Assembly (NCBI RefSeq): GCF_030384665.1 | Contig: NC_083675.1 | Span: 616,001-680,000 of the forward strand | From: Lodderomyces elongisporus | Taxonomy: Eukaryota; Ascomycota; Pichiomycetes; Serinales; Debaryomycetaceae | Direction: 5' to 3' | Length of the DNA: 64,000 bases | Shown here: positions 40,423 through 50,632 of the stretch, in pieces | Numbering within the stretch: the first letter of the stretch is position 1 | Layout: every line of letters starts with the position of its first letter | Position numbers and translations under genes: made by a program | Notes under the pieces: generated by a model | Databases searched by the model: none | What the model saw: only the letters and a program-made list of their open reading frames with translations | What the model was told of the DNA's origin: nothing

Positions 40423-41562
40423 ATGTCGTCATTCGGTACATTATTCAAAGTCACAACTTATGGAGAGTCTCACTGCAAGTCCGTTGGATGCATTGTGGAT
40501 GGATGCCCACCGGGTTTAAAGCTCTCAGAGGCTGATATTCAACCACAGTTAACGAGAAGAAGACCAGGCCAGAGTAAACTCTCAACACCAAGAAATGAAG
40601 CCGATGCAGTCGAGATACAAAGTGGTACCGAGAACGGAGTCACCTTGGGTAGTCCCATCGGTATGATGGTTCGTAACAAGGACCACAGGCCAGGCGACTA
40701 TAGTGAAACTGACCTTTATCCTAGACCAAGCCATGCAGACTACACCTATATTCAGAAATATGGGTTAAAATCTGGCTCTGGTGGAGGCAGGTCATCTGCC
40801 AGAGAGACAATCGGAAGAGTAGCTGCAGGCGCCATCGCCGAGAAGATCTTGACTGCCGTGAACAATGTGGAGATTGTGGCATTTGTGTCTTCAATTGGTG
40901 AAGTGTCCATGAATAGGTCGCCACAAGATCCTGCTTTCCAAAAAATACTCAACACAATCACAAGAGAAGAAGTCGATGGTGCAGGTCCCATCAGATGCCC
41001 CGATGCGTCTGTGCGAGACGAGATGGTCAAGGTTATCGAAAAGTATCGTGACGCAAAGGATTCTATTGGAGGTGTGGTTACTTGTGTTATCCGTAACTGC
41101 CCAATTGGTTTGGGTGAACCATGTTTTGATAAATTGGAAGCAACGCTAGCACATGCAATGTTGAGTTTACCGGCTACAAAAGGGTTTGAATTTGGTTCCG
41201 GTTTTGAAGGAACTAAGATCCCTGGATCCAAGCACAATGATCTCTTCATTTTTGACGAGGAGAAGAAGAGATTGAGAACCAAGACAAACAATTCTGGCGG
41301 TGTTCAAGGAGGGATTTCCAACGGCGAAAACATCTACTTTTCAGTCGCATTCAAATCAGCAGCCACAATCAGTCAAGAACAGGAAACTGTCACATATGAA
41401 GGCAAATCAGGTGTTTTGGCTGCACGAGGAAGACACGACCCAAGCGTTACACCAAGGGCTGTACCAATTGTCGAGGCAATGGCTTCGATTGTTTTATGTG
41501 ATCAATATCTCATACAACAAGCTAGAAACTCGACCAGATCAATCTTGGAGAAATCGCAATAG
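40423..41562 (+). CDS. ARO2: Chorismate synthase
   Basis: Converts 5-enolpyruvylshikimate-3-phosphate to chorismate using reduced FMN (EC 4.2.3.5), the last common step to Phe, Tyr and Trp. The ATG at 40423 ([18 protein letters not shown]) gives 379 residues, the normal fungal length. Signatures: [100 protein letters not shown] and [17 protein letters not shown]. Fungal enzymes also carry their own flavin reductase activity. A frame-compatible upstream codon (40405) is not ATG. Gcn4-type regulation is suggested by the upstream TGACTCA. Confidence 0.98.
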   Translation: MSSFGTLFKVTTYGESHCKSVGCIVDGCPPGLKLSEADIQPQLTRRRPGQSKLSTPRNEADAVEIQSGTENGVTLGSPIGMMVRNKDHRPGDYSETDLYPRPSHADYTYIQKYGLKSGSGGGRSSARETIGRVAAGAIAEKILTAVNNVEIVAFVSSIGEVSMNRSPQDPAFQKILNTITREEVDGAGPIRCPDASVRDEMVKVIEKYRDAKDSIGGVVTCVIRNCPIGLGEPCFDKLEATLAHAMLSLPATKGFEFGSGFEGTKIPGSKHNDLFIFDEEKKRLRTKTNNSGGVQGGISNGENIYFSVAFKSAATISQEQETVTYEGKSGVLAARGRHDPSVTPRAVPIVEAMASIVLCDQYLIQQARNSTRSILEKSQ

Positions 41563-42039
41563 TGGAGGGAAAAACTTTCATAAATGATATAATAGAGTTA
41601 TGGAAATGTTGGGCATCACCTTGTAATTGTAGCAGTAGTGATGGTGGTGGTGGTGGTGTTGTTGTTTTTGAAAATAACAGAAGCCGACGCGTTAATACAA
41701 CAAAATTCTCGGAACGACTGGCACCTCGCACTCTAAATGTTTTTTTTTTTGCTTTCATTTCTTTTGCTTCGCTCACTTCTTGCACATACACGCACGCTCG
41801 CATGTTAGAATTTAAATATATATATATATATATATACATATGATTAATATATACAATTATATCAATTTTTTTTTTCTATTATTATTAGGATTTTTTTTTT
41901 TTTTGCCAACACAGAGTGGAAAAAAAAAATTAAAGAGAAACTGAACACAGATCATTTGGCAACACGTCTCTAAGTCTTTCTTGCGACTTGCTATTTAACC
42001 ACTCCCCAACGTTTTAGCACGCATCAGTACACTTTCACA
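41563..42039. other. Intergenic ARO2-EMP24
   Basis: Contains a GGT run (41643-41660), TATA alternation (41816-41837) and T/A-tracts before EMP24. No gene seen. Confidence 0.6.
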
Positions 42040-42636
42040 ATGAAGCTTATATTATTGGCTTGTCTATTCATCTCCACTGTGCTCGGTCACAATGTTTTAC
42101 TCCAACCTTATGGCAAGCAGTGTTTCTTTGAGACATTGAAAGTCAACGACGAACTTGCTATATCATTTCAAGTAGGATCACGTAACCCACACAATTCAGA
42201 GCAATATGACGTCGACTTCTATATAACGTCACCACAGGGTCAAACAGTGTTGAAGAAGGATAAACTCGATCATGGTGACGAACTGATTACTGCCAAAATG
42301 AATGGTAAATATCAATACTGTTTTTCCAACGAGAAATCCAGCAGAGTTGACCTTGATGTCAGTTTTAATATTCACGGCGTAGTGTATGTCGACGTTAATG
42401 ACCCCAAAGCAGACACATTGGACTATGCCATTCAAAGATTGAGTCAATTGACCGACGATGTGAAAGCTGAACAAGGATACTTGGTAATTAGAGAGAGAAC
42501 ACATAGAAACACCGCCGAGTCTACCAATTCGAGAGTCAAATGGTGGTCGGTTTTCCAAATCTTCGTTGTTGCTGCAAACTCCGTGTTCCAGATATACTAC
42601 TTGAGGAGGTTTTTCGAAGTAAAATCCGTAGTTTAG
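42040..42636 (+). CDS. EMP24: p24 family cargo receptor Emp24
   Basis: Type I membrane protein of COPII/COPI vesicles that cycles between ER and Golgi and sorts GPI-anchored cargo with Erv25. It has 198 residues: signal peptide about 1-16, GOLD domain beginning HNVLLQPYGKQCFFE with its two cysteines (Cys29 and the Cys of KYQYCFSNEK), the conserved FNIHGVVYVDVNDP and VIRERTHRNTAESTNSRVKWWS blocks, one membrane helix (FQIFVVAANSVFQIYYL), and the short cytosolic tail RRFFEVKSVV with the FF coat-binding motif. The tail and juxtamembrane blocks identify Emp24 rather than Erv25 or Erp proteins. Confidence 0.96.
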   Translation: MKLILLACLFISTVLGHNVLLQPYGKQCFFETLKVNDELAISFQVGSRNPHNSEQYDVDFYITSPQGQTVLKKDKLDHGDELITAKMNGKYQYCFSNEKSSRVDLDVSFNIHGVVYVDVNDPKADTLDYAIQRLSQLTDDVKAEQGYLVIRERTHRNTAESTNSRVKWWSVFQIFVVAANSVFQIYYLRRFFEVKSVV

Positions 42637-42887
42637 TAAGAACAAACATAGATGAGTGTTTCCACTATTTAACTGAAATCAAAAATGTTCAAGGAATCAG
42701 AGAAAGGCAGTTATTGAATTGGGTAAATACAGAGGTAGATTCCAGCATTACTTTTCCGTCATTTCGATTCTTCTTGAAAATATAAAATTGATTACTTTGG
42801 TTCACTTTTTTATACCTTTAAGTACTCTTTCGTTATATATAGACATATGTATTCGAATTGAAACTACCCAAAAAAAAAACTCTAGAT
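42637..42887. other. Intergenic EMP24 - repeat R1
   Basis: EMP24 3' region up to the exact left edge of the repeat unit at 42888. No gene seen. Confidence 0.6.
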
Positions 42888-42900
42888 ATCAACACGCACA

Positions 42901-42950
42901 AACAATTCTCGACGGATTGCCGTCAAACTTGCAAAGAGTCGAGAATTGTT
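42901..42950. repeat. Edge hairpin of repeat R1
   Basis: Arms AACAATTCTCGAC (42901-42913) and GTCGAGAATTGTT (42938-42950) are perfect reverse complements around a 24-base loop; the loop start also pairs with the arm (GACGG-ATTG-CCGTC). Same structure at 46804-46853 in R2. It is missing from copy L. Confidence 0.9.
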
Positions 42951-43425
42951 CGTAGAGATAGGATGCATTGCAGGATGTACAAGGCTGTGGGTAATGTTGA
43001 GCCAACATACATCCAAACATACAATTCATACACTCTGGTTGTCCACTTTCTGCTACAGCCACACACTATTGGCAGCACCCATTTGGTTTTTTGTTATGAC
43101 GCGTTTGGTAGCGCATACAATTGCACACGCCCTTCTGTTCCCCCCTCACTTCCTCGCGGGTTTTGCAACCACAATGTATATGGCATAACACAATTTACTT
43201 GTTATTCTCCAACCACAAGGCGTGGCGAGAGGGCTACTTGGTGAATTATAAATATCCACAAACAAAACCCTTGTGACCTCAAACCTTTTTTACCCTTTTC
43301 TTCTTCTTCTTCTTCTTCTTCTTCTTTCTTTTACCAGAATTAAACACACCACGAAGCCTTACTCGATAACCTTAACCAGATTTTATCATCAATAATCGAG
43401 AAAGACTGCAATTTAGAATTCAACA

Positions 43426-44643
43426 ATGCAATTTTTTAACAAGCTTTTCAAAACCTCCCCTAAGTCAAAGGGGAAAAAACCAGCCGAACGTAAGGTTCGG
43501 TTTTTACTTCCAGGGGAGTCATCAGACTCACCTGTGTCGGTTCCTTCAGCAGCTACAGGGTCGGATACCTTATGTGAGGTAGATGTAGGTGCTGAAGACG
43601 TAGAAGTAAAAAGACTGGCAAAAAAACAGTTTCCGCTGTTTAGACAATTGTCATGGTTTAAGAAAAAAGAAGAGAAGAGAAAGTTAGCTGAAAGTATTCT
43701 TTTGGCTAAAGGGATGGCTGCCGGCATTCATGCGTGCCATCCCAACAACAACAACATCAACAACATCAACAACATCAACAACAACAACAACATCATCAAC
43801 AACAACAACAACAATCGTGGCAACCCCAACCATTTTAACTGGCGCAACCCTGTACACCAATTAAAGAGAAAACACAAAGACGAAGATTACACAAAAAACA
43901 CAAAGACGACAAAGAACACAGACGACACCAATTTGTTTAAATTTCGCAAGTTCAAGGCTACCGTCGATTCATACTGCGGTAGACTGTGCCAAGAGATCCG
44001 AACTGCAGTTCACTTTACAGACATCGATTTCGTGAATAGCATTAATCTCGGAATTAAGGAACATGCTGAAGGCGACTACATTTCACTTGATAAGAGGGTC
44101 CTCATACTGCAGGTTACAAAAGAAGAATTTGATAAGGTGATCTCAGCTCTCCCGGAGTTGCTTGATATGGACCTTAGAAACTCCCTTCTCTGTCCAGTGC
44201 TTCAATTACTCGAAATGAAGTTTAGGAACAAGATAAAATACTACATCGCTACGCCAAACCTTGAGTATGGAATAGACTTGCAGGTGAGATACGAAATGCA
44301 GCCAAATCGCGAATACTTTACTCAAACTCAGCACTGCCTTAATAAGGAGAAACTTGAAAAGTGTCTCGCTTTCCAAGAAATCGATGCTTGGACTCAATGG
44401 CCGGGCGTTCATGTTAGGGGCGATTTCTCGTTTTTAGCTGCTAGGAAAATATATGACTTTAAATGGCTAATTAACGCTACCTATAAAGATGAGGATCTTC
44501 CAAGTGTTCGATTTCATATTGGCAATTGGTATAGGGAGGATCGAGTAGGAAAAATTGAATGTGACGCGAAATCACAAGCGCGACTAAAAAAAAGTGCCCG
44601 CGTATTTCGTGACTTTATTATTTCCATAGTGGAGCCAATATAA
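43426..44643 (+). CDS. Repeat-unit ORF1, copy R1: unrecognised 405-residue protein
   Basis: Same protein as at 1502-2836 on minus, but with a short Asn/Ile tract (about residues 107-130). Intact from ATG to stop, 172 bases after a TATAAATA box and a CTT-rich leader. Four in-frame CTG codons occur (in KR-x-AKK, FP-x-FRQ, GR-x-CQE and LI-x-QV), whereas GLC7 has none, so codon use is not that of well-expressed neighbours. The C-terminal ~270 residues mix helices and strands in a way that looks like a real folded domain, yet I know no relative. It could be an orphan gene, a mobile-element accessory gene or a neutral passenger of the repeat. Confidence 0.6.
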   Translation: MQFFNKLFKTSPKSKGKKPAERKVRFLLPGESSDSPVSVPSAATGSDTLCEVDVGAEDVEVKRLAKKQFPLFRQLSWFKKKEEKRKLAESILLAKGMAAGIHACHPNNNNINNINNINNNNNIINNNNNNRGNPNHFNWRNPVHQLKRKHKDEDYTKNTKTTKNTDDTNLFKFRKFKATVDSYCGRLCQEIRTAVHFTDIDFVNSINLGIKEHAEGDYISLDKRVLILQVTKEEFDKVISALPELLDMDLRNSLLCPVLQLLEMKFRNKIKYYIATPNLEYGIDLQVRYEMQPNREYFTQTQHCLNKEKLEKCLAFQEIDAWTQWPGVHVRGDFSFLAARKIYDFKWLINATYKDEDLPSVRFHIGNWYREDRVGKIECDAKSQARLKKSARVFRDFIISIVEPI

Positions 44644-44963
44644 TGTTTAGGAAAATCGAAGGACTTTGTTATATCAAGTCAATGTTTGAGAGGTGCATAC
44701 TCTTCTACCTAACGGAGAATTGAGAATTTCATTCTGGTGCGATCTGCAATCCTCAACTGCAGAGTCATTCTAAAGTGAGCCGAGCTTGTTCTTTTCTACA
44801 TATTCATCCTCAACTCAAGAATGTGAAATAAAAACCTTGTGACCAGAAACAGTACTGTTAATTACGCTGCTATTCACCTTATTGATCCTGATGCTGATCC
44901 TGATGCTATTTCTGATGTTACCTCTGTTGCTGCTTCACGGATGACTATATCACAAACCCAGCC

Positions 44964-45496
44964 ATGATCCCAAAGCAGGGGAGCCCACTGACCTCTGCTA
45001 CCGTTTCCCATAGCCTACCACAACATTGCACTAGTGTAGCTGCTGACTCACACATTTATTCTGAACTTGGCAGATCCTGCGACAAAATGGCGCCTTTGTC
45101 GTATGATCTTGCACGGGGGACGAAAAATGTGGAGGATGCATATGCACTAGGAGTATCAACAAGGCACAGCGGGATCATAGAATCACAGGTTGAGTTGTAT
45201 AAGTCACTGTGCAAGTTGTTTCAGATGGTGCAGAAGAAAAGCTTGTGGAATCAGTTCTCGGGGTTTAATTATGCTACACCAAAATCATTGTTTGCTCGTG
45301 GTGGAATAGTATTACTACTACTACTGCTACTACTACTGCTACTGCTACTGCTACTGCTACTGCTACTGCTACTGCTACTGCTACTGCTACCACCACCACT
45401 ACTACTACTACTACTGCTACTGCTACTGCTACTGCTACTGCTACTGCTACTGCTACTGCTACTGCTACTGCTACTACTACTACTACTGCTACCACC

Positions 45497-45529
<33 letters not shown>

Positions 45530-45530
45530 G

Positions 45531-45561
<31 letters not shown>

Positions 45562-45574
45562 CACCACCACCACC

Positions 45575-45606
<32 letters not shown>

Positions 45607-46349
45607 CACCACTACTACCACCACTACTACCACCACCACCACCACTACCACTACCACCACTACCACTACCACCACCACTACTACCACCACTACTACCACC
45701 ACTACTACCACCACTACTACCACCACTACCACCACTACCACTACCACCACTACCACTACCACCACTACCACTACCACTACCACCACTACCACTACCACTA
45801 CCACTACCACCACTACCACCACCACTACCACTACCACCACTGCCACTACCACTACCACTACCACTACCACCACCACCACTACTACTGCTACTGCTACTGC
45901 TACTGCTACTGCTACTACCACCACCACCACCACTACCACCACCACTACTACCACCACCACTACTACCACCACCCACTATGACCACCACCACTACCACCAC
46001 TACTAATATTTATCATAGAAAACAAAGGAAACATATTTGTCATAGTGTGTGCTATCCAGCGTCGTCCAAACTCAAAGCAAGCGCTTCAAATTTGTCAAAA
46101 ATTTTACTGGTGTTATTTCTGGTGGTGTTGCTGATGCTGTTCCTGCTATTGCTGTTCCTGCTATTGCTGCTGCTGCTCCATGGCCAACTATATCACAAAC
46201 CCAGCCATGATCCCCAAGAAGGAGAGCTCACCAAAAAGTGTGCCCGTGTTCAAACACCACAAAGGGCCCTGCTACTACTTATCTTATCCGTCACTGGCAC
46301 GCACACACTTTTGGTATCTCCCATTGCACCTGCATCTTCGCTCGTTTAA
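44964..46349 (+). CDS. Repeat-unit ORF2, copy R1: N-terminal unique part plus triplet-repeat tract
   Basis: 461 codons from ATG 44964. Residues 1-115 are non-repetitive (HCTSVAADSHIYSELG, APLSYDLARGTKNVEDAYALG, SLCKLFQMVQKKSLWNQF). Residues ~116-340 are a tract of CTA/CTG/CCA codons, Leu/Ser/Pro under CUG-Ser decoding. The last ~110 residues read a GCT/GTT-rich region as a hydrophobic stretch and then HGQLYHKPSHDPQEGELTKK. The start codon overlaps the stop of another frame (CC-ATG-A). Because that other frame across the same tail region (ending PTISQTQP) also looks protein-like, the true reading frame is uncertain. No family recognised. Confidence 0.35.
45308..46005. repeat. Triplet tract (ACT/GCT/ACC) in R1
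   Basis: Nearly 700 bases of ACT, GCT and ACC triplets, longer than the ~530-base tract of copy L and slightly rearranged relative to R2 around 45720-45740. Confidence 0.92.
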
Positions 46350-47328
46350 CATATACAGCTTTCACTCGTTTTCAGGAACACATCAAGGTGGGGGACTCGA
46401 TAACTTTTGCTATTAATCTTTACACTTTTTTTTTTCTAATATTAACACACCTTTCTGTTTTTGTATACACTCTGCTATTTGTAATTGAACCATTCTTCTA
46501 TTTCGCACTCTGCCTACAAATTATTTCTCAAATTGGACGTTCTGTATATTTCGCGCAATCGCTGTCATTGCAAACTGGAGTATGTGTATGTGTGCGCGCA
46601 CGTGAGCTGCTGTGAACGAGTCAACCTAAGATATACGCAAGATATACGCAAGATGGACGCGCGTGGGTGCGTGTGTACTTTACGAAAAACTTTACAAAAG
46701 CCACTACAGTGGGCAGCTGAGCCCACAATTGTCCTCAAACTTCAGCAGAAAAGAGTTTTCCCGTAAATTCGCACCAAACTCAGGGGAATAATCAACACGC
46801 ACAAACAATTCTCGACGGATTGCCGTCAAACTTGCAAAGAGTCGAGAATTGTTCGTAGAGATAGGATGCATTGCAGGATGTACAAGGCTGTGGGTAATGT
46901 TGAGCCAACATACATCCAAACATACAATTCATACACTCTGGTTGTCCACTTTCTGCTACAGCCACACACTATTGGCAGCACCCATTTGGTTTTTTGTTAT
47001 GACGCGTTTGGTAGCGCATACAATTGCACACGCCCTTCTGTTCCCCCCTCACTTCCTCGCGGGTTTTGCAACCACAATGTATATGGCATAACACAATTTA
47101 CTTGTTATTCTCCAACCACAAGGCGTGGCGAGAGGGCTACTTGGTGAATTATAAATATCCACAAACAAAACCCTTGTGACCTCAAACCTTTTTTACCCTT
47201 TTCTTCTTCTTCTTCTTCTTCTTCTTCTTTCTTTTACCAGAATTAAACACACCACGAAGCCTTACTCGATAACCTTAACCAGATTTTATCATCAATAATC
47301 GAGAAAGACTGCAATTTAGAATTCAACA

Positions 47329-48546
47329 ATGCAATTTTTTAACAAGCTTTTCAAAACCTCCCCTAAGTCAAAGGGGAAAAAACCAGCCGAACGTAAGGTT
47401 CGGTTTTTACTTCCAGGGGAGTCATCAGACTCACCTGTGTCGGTTCCTTCAGCAGCTACAGGGTCGGATACCTTATGTGAGGTAGATGTAGGTGCTGAAG
47501 ACGTAGAAGTAAAAAGACTGGCAAAAAAACAGTTTCCGCTGTTTAGACAATTGTCATGGTTTAAGAAAAAAGAAGAGAAGAGAAAGTTAGCTGAAAGTAT
47601 TCTTTTGGCTAAAGGGATGGCTGCCGGCATTCATGCGTGCCATCCCAACAACAACAACATCAACAACATCAACAACATCAACAACAACAACAACATCATC
47701 AACAACAACAACAACAATCGTGGCAACCCCAACCATTTTAACTGGCGCAACCCTGTACACCAATTAAAGAGAAAACACAAAGACGAAGATTACACAAAAA
47801 ACACAAAGACGACAAAGAACACAGACGACACCAATTTGTTTAAATTTCGCAAGTTCAAGGCTACCGTCGATTCATACTGCGGTAGACTGTGCCAAGAGAT
47901 CCGAACTGCAGTTCACTTTACAGACATCGATTTCGTGAATAGCATTAATCTCGGAATTAAGGAACATGCTGAAGGCGACTACATTTCACTTGATAAGAGG
48001 GTCCTCATACTGCAGGTTACAAAAGAAGAATTTGATAAGGTGATCTCAGCTCTCCCGGAGTTGCTTGATATGGACCTTAGAAACTCCCTTCTCTGTCCAG
48101 TGCTTCAATTACTCGAAATGAAGTTTAGGAACAAGATAAAATACTACATCGCTACGCCAAACCTTGAGTATGGAATAGACTTGCAGGTGAGATACGAAAT
48201 GCAGCCAAATCGCGAATACTTTACTCAAACTCAGCACTGCCTTAATAAGGAGAAACTTGAAAAGTGTCTCGCTTTCCAAGAAATCGATGCTTGGACTCAA
48301 TGGCCGGGCGTTCATGTTAGGGGCGATTTCTCGTTTTTAGCTGCTAGGAAAATATATGACTTTAAATGGCTAATTAACGCTACCTATAAAGATGAGGATC
48401 TTCCAAGTGTTCGATTTCATATTGGCAATTGGTATAGGGAGGATCGAGTAGGAAAAATTGAATGTGACGCGAAATCACAAGCGCGACTAAAAAAAAGTGC
48501 CCGCGTATTTCGTGACTTTATTATTTCCATAGTGGAGCCAATATAA
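47329..48546 (+). CDS. Repeat-unit ORF1, copy R2: unrecognised 405-residue protein
   Basis: Identical in protein sequence to the R1 copy (43426-44643), with the same start context, TATA box and short Asn tract. Two intact copies of the frame are therefore present side by side. Function unknown; the comments on the R1 copy apply. Confidence 0.6.
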   Translation: MQFFNKLFKTSPKSKGKKPAERKVRFLLPGESSDSPVSVPSAATGSDTLCEVDVGAEDVEVKRLAKKQFPLFRQLSWFKKKEEKRKLAESILLAKGMAAGIHACHPNNNNINNINNINNNNNIINNNNNNRGNPNHFNWRNPVHQLKRKHKDEDYTKNTKTTKNTDDTNLFKFRKFKATVDSYCGRLCQEIRTAVHFTDIDFVNSINLGIKEHAEGDYISLDKRVLILQVTKEEFDKVISALPELLDMDLRNSLLCPVLQLLEMKFRNKIKYYIATPNLEYGIDLQVRYEMQPNREYFTQTQHCLNKEKLEKCLAFQEIDAWTQWPGVHVRGDFSFLAARKIYDFKWLINATYKDEDLPSVRFHIGNWYREDRVGKIECDAKSQARLKKSARVFRDFIISIVEPI

Positions 48547-48866
48547 TGTTTAGGAAAATCGAAGGACTTTGTTATATCAAGTCAATGTTTGAGAGGTGCA
48601 TACTCTTCTACCTAACGGAGAATTGAGAATTTCATTCTGGTGCGATCTGCAATCCTCAACTGCAGAGTCATTCTAAAGTGAGCCGAGCTTGTTCTTTTCT
48701 ACATATTCATCCTCAACTCAAGAATGTGAAATAAAAACCTTGTGACCAGAAACAGTACTGTTAATTACGCTGCTATTCACCTTATTGATCCTGATGCTGA
48801 TCCTGATGCTATTTCTGATGTTACCTCTGTTGCTGCTTCACGGATGACTATATCACAAACCCAGCC

Positions 48867-49399
48867 ATGATCCCAAAGCAGGGGAGCCCACTGACCTCTG
48901 CTACCGTTTCCCATAGCCTACCACAACATTGCACTAGTGTAGCTGCTGACTCACACATTTATTCTGAACTTGGCAGATCCTGCGACAAAATGGCGCCTTT
49001 GTCGTATGATCTTGCACGGGGGACGAAAAATGTGGAGGATGCATATGCACTAGGAGTATCAACAAGGCACAGCGGGATCATAGAATCACAGGTTGAGTTG
49101 TATAAGTCACTGTGCAAGTTGTTTCAGATGGTGCAGAAGAAAAGCTTGTGGAATCAGTTCTCGGGGTTTAATTATGCTACACCAAAATCATTGTTTGCTC
49201 GTGGTGGAATAGTATTACTACTACTACTGCTACTACTACTGCTACTGCTACTGCTACTGCTACTGCTACTGCTACTGCTACTGCTACTGCTACCACCACC
49301 ACTACTACTACTACTACTGCTACTGCTACTGCTACTGCTACTGCTACTGCTACTGCTACTGCTACTGCTACTGCTACTACTACTACTACTGCTACCACC

Positions 49400-49432
<33 letters not shown>

Positions 49433-49433
49433 G

Positions 49434-49464
<31 letters not shown>

Positions 49465-49477
49465 CACCACCACCACC

Positions 49478-49509
<32 letters not shown>

Positions 49510-50252
49510 CACCACTACTACCACCACTACTACCACCACCACCACCACTACCACTACCACCACTACCACTACCACCACCACTACTACCACCACTACTACC
49601 ACCACTACTACCACCACTACCACTACCACTACCACCACTACCACTACCACCACTACCACTACCACCACTACCACTACCACTACCACCACTACCACTACCA
49701 CTACCACTACCACCACTACCACCACCACTACCACTACCACCACTGCCACTACCACTACCACTACCACTACCACCACCACCACTACTACTGCTACTGCTAC
49801 TGCTACTGCTACTGCTACTACCACCACCACCACCACTACCACCACCACTACTACCACCACCACTACTACCACCACCCACTATGACCACCACCACTACCAC
49901 CACTACTAATATTTATCATAGAAAACAAAGGAAACATATTTGTCATAGTGTGTGCTATCCAGCGTCGTCCAAACTCAAAGCAAGCGCTTCAAATTTGTCA
50001 AAAATTTTACTGGTGTTATTTCTGGTGGTGTTGCTGATGCTGTTCCTGCTATTGCTGTTCCTGCTATTGCTGCTGCTGCTCCATGGCCAACTATATCACA
50101 AACCCAGCCATGATCCCCAAGAAGGAGAGCTCACCAAAAAGTGTGCCCGTGTTCAAACACCACAAAGGGCCCTGCTACTACTTATCTTATCCGTCACTGG
50201 CACGCACACACTTTTGGTATCTCCCATTGCACCTGCATCTTCGCTCGTTTAA
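48867..50252 (+). CDS. Repeat-unit ORF2, copy R2
   Basis: 461 codons, identical to the R1 copy except in the triplet tract, where a block of CCA/CTA codons is rearranged without a net length change. Start at ATG 48867. Coding status is as doubtful as for R1. Confidence 0.35.
49211..49908. repeat. Triplet tract (ACT/GCT/ACC) in R2
   Basis: Same composition and length as in R1, with a local rearrangement around 49617-49645. Confidence 0.92.
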
Positions 50253-50632
50253 CATATACAGCTTTCACTCGTTTTCAGGAACACATCAAGGTGGGGGACT
50301 CGATAACTTTTGCTATTAATCTTTACACTTTTTTTTTTCTAATATTAACACACCTTTCTGTTTTTGTATACACTCTGCTATTTGTAATTGAACCATTCTT
50401 CTATTTCGCACTCTGCCTACAAATTATTTCTCAAATTGAACGTTCTGTATATTTCGCGCAATCGCTGTCATTGCAAACTGGAGTATGTGTATGTGTGCGC
50501 GCACGTGAGCTGCTGTGAACGAGTCAACCTAAGATATACGCAAGATATACGCAAGATGGACGCGCGTGGGTGCGTGTGTACTTTACAAAAAACTTTACAA
50601 AAAACTTTACAAAAGCCACTACAGTGGGCAGC

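Larger units (their letters stand above)
42888..46790 (+). repeat. Repeat unit copy R1 (3903 bp)
   Basis: First of two direct copies. The left edge (ATCAACACGCAC...) is exact because R2 begins with the same bases at 46791 after different flanks. Order within the unit: 13-base-arm hairpin at the edge, pyrimidine leader with TATAAATA (43247-43254), ORF1, a spacer containing one copy of a short duplicated tail motif, ORF2 with the triplet tract and the second tail motif, then a hydrophobic open stretch without ATG. Its last 78 bases (46713-46790) are absent from R2. The period to R2 is 3903 bases for both the edge and the ORF1 start. Confidence 0.95.
46791..50632 (+). repeat. Repeat unit copy R2 (3842 bp)
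   Basis: Second direct copy, immediately abutting R1. It is nearly identical: I see a small rearrangement in the triplet tract, one base change near 50,44x (A where R1 has G, matching copy L), and a 15-base extra copy of ACTTTACAAAAA-type sequence at about 50587-50603. Identity to R1 ends at 50632, where GGCAGC continues as AGCATTGATAGG rather than TGAGCCC. The very low divergence implies a recent duplication or ongoing conversion. Confidence 0.95.

Noticed and set aside
42888..42950. Helitron-like end (edge hairpin, CTAG nearby in the R1 flank)
   Set aside because: The CTAG lies in flanking DNA that R2 does not share, no Rep/helicase gene is present, and the terminal bases do not match the Helitron pattern.
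42888..50632. LTR retrotransposon or DNA transposon explanation for the repeat unit
   Set aside because: I found no long terminal repeats, target duplications, polymerase, integrase or transposase motifs in any frame.
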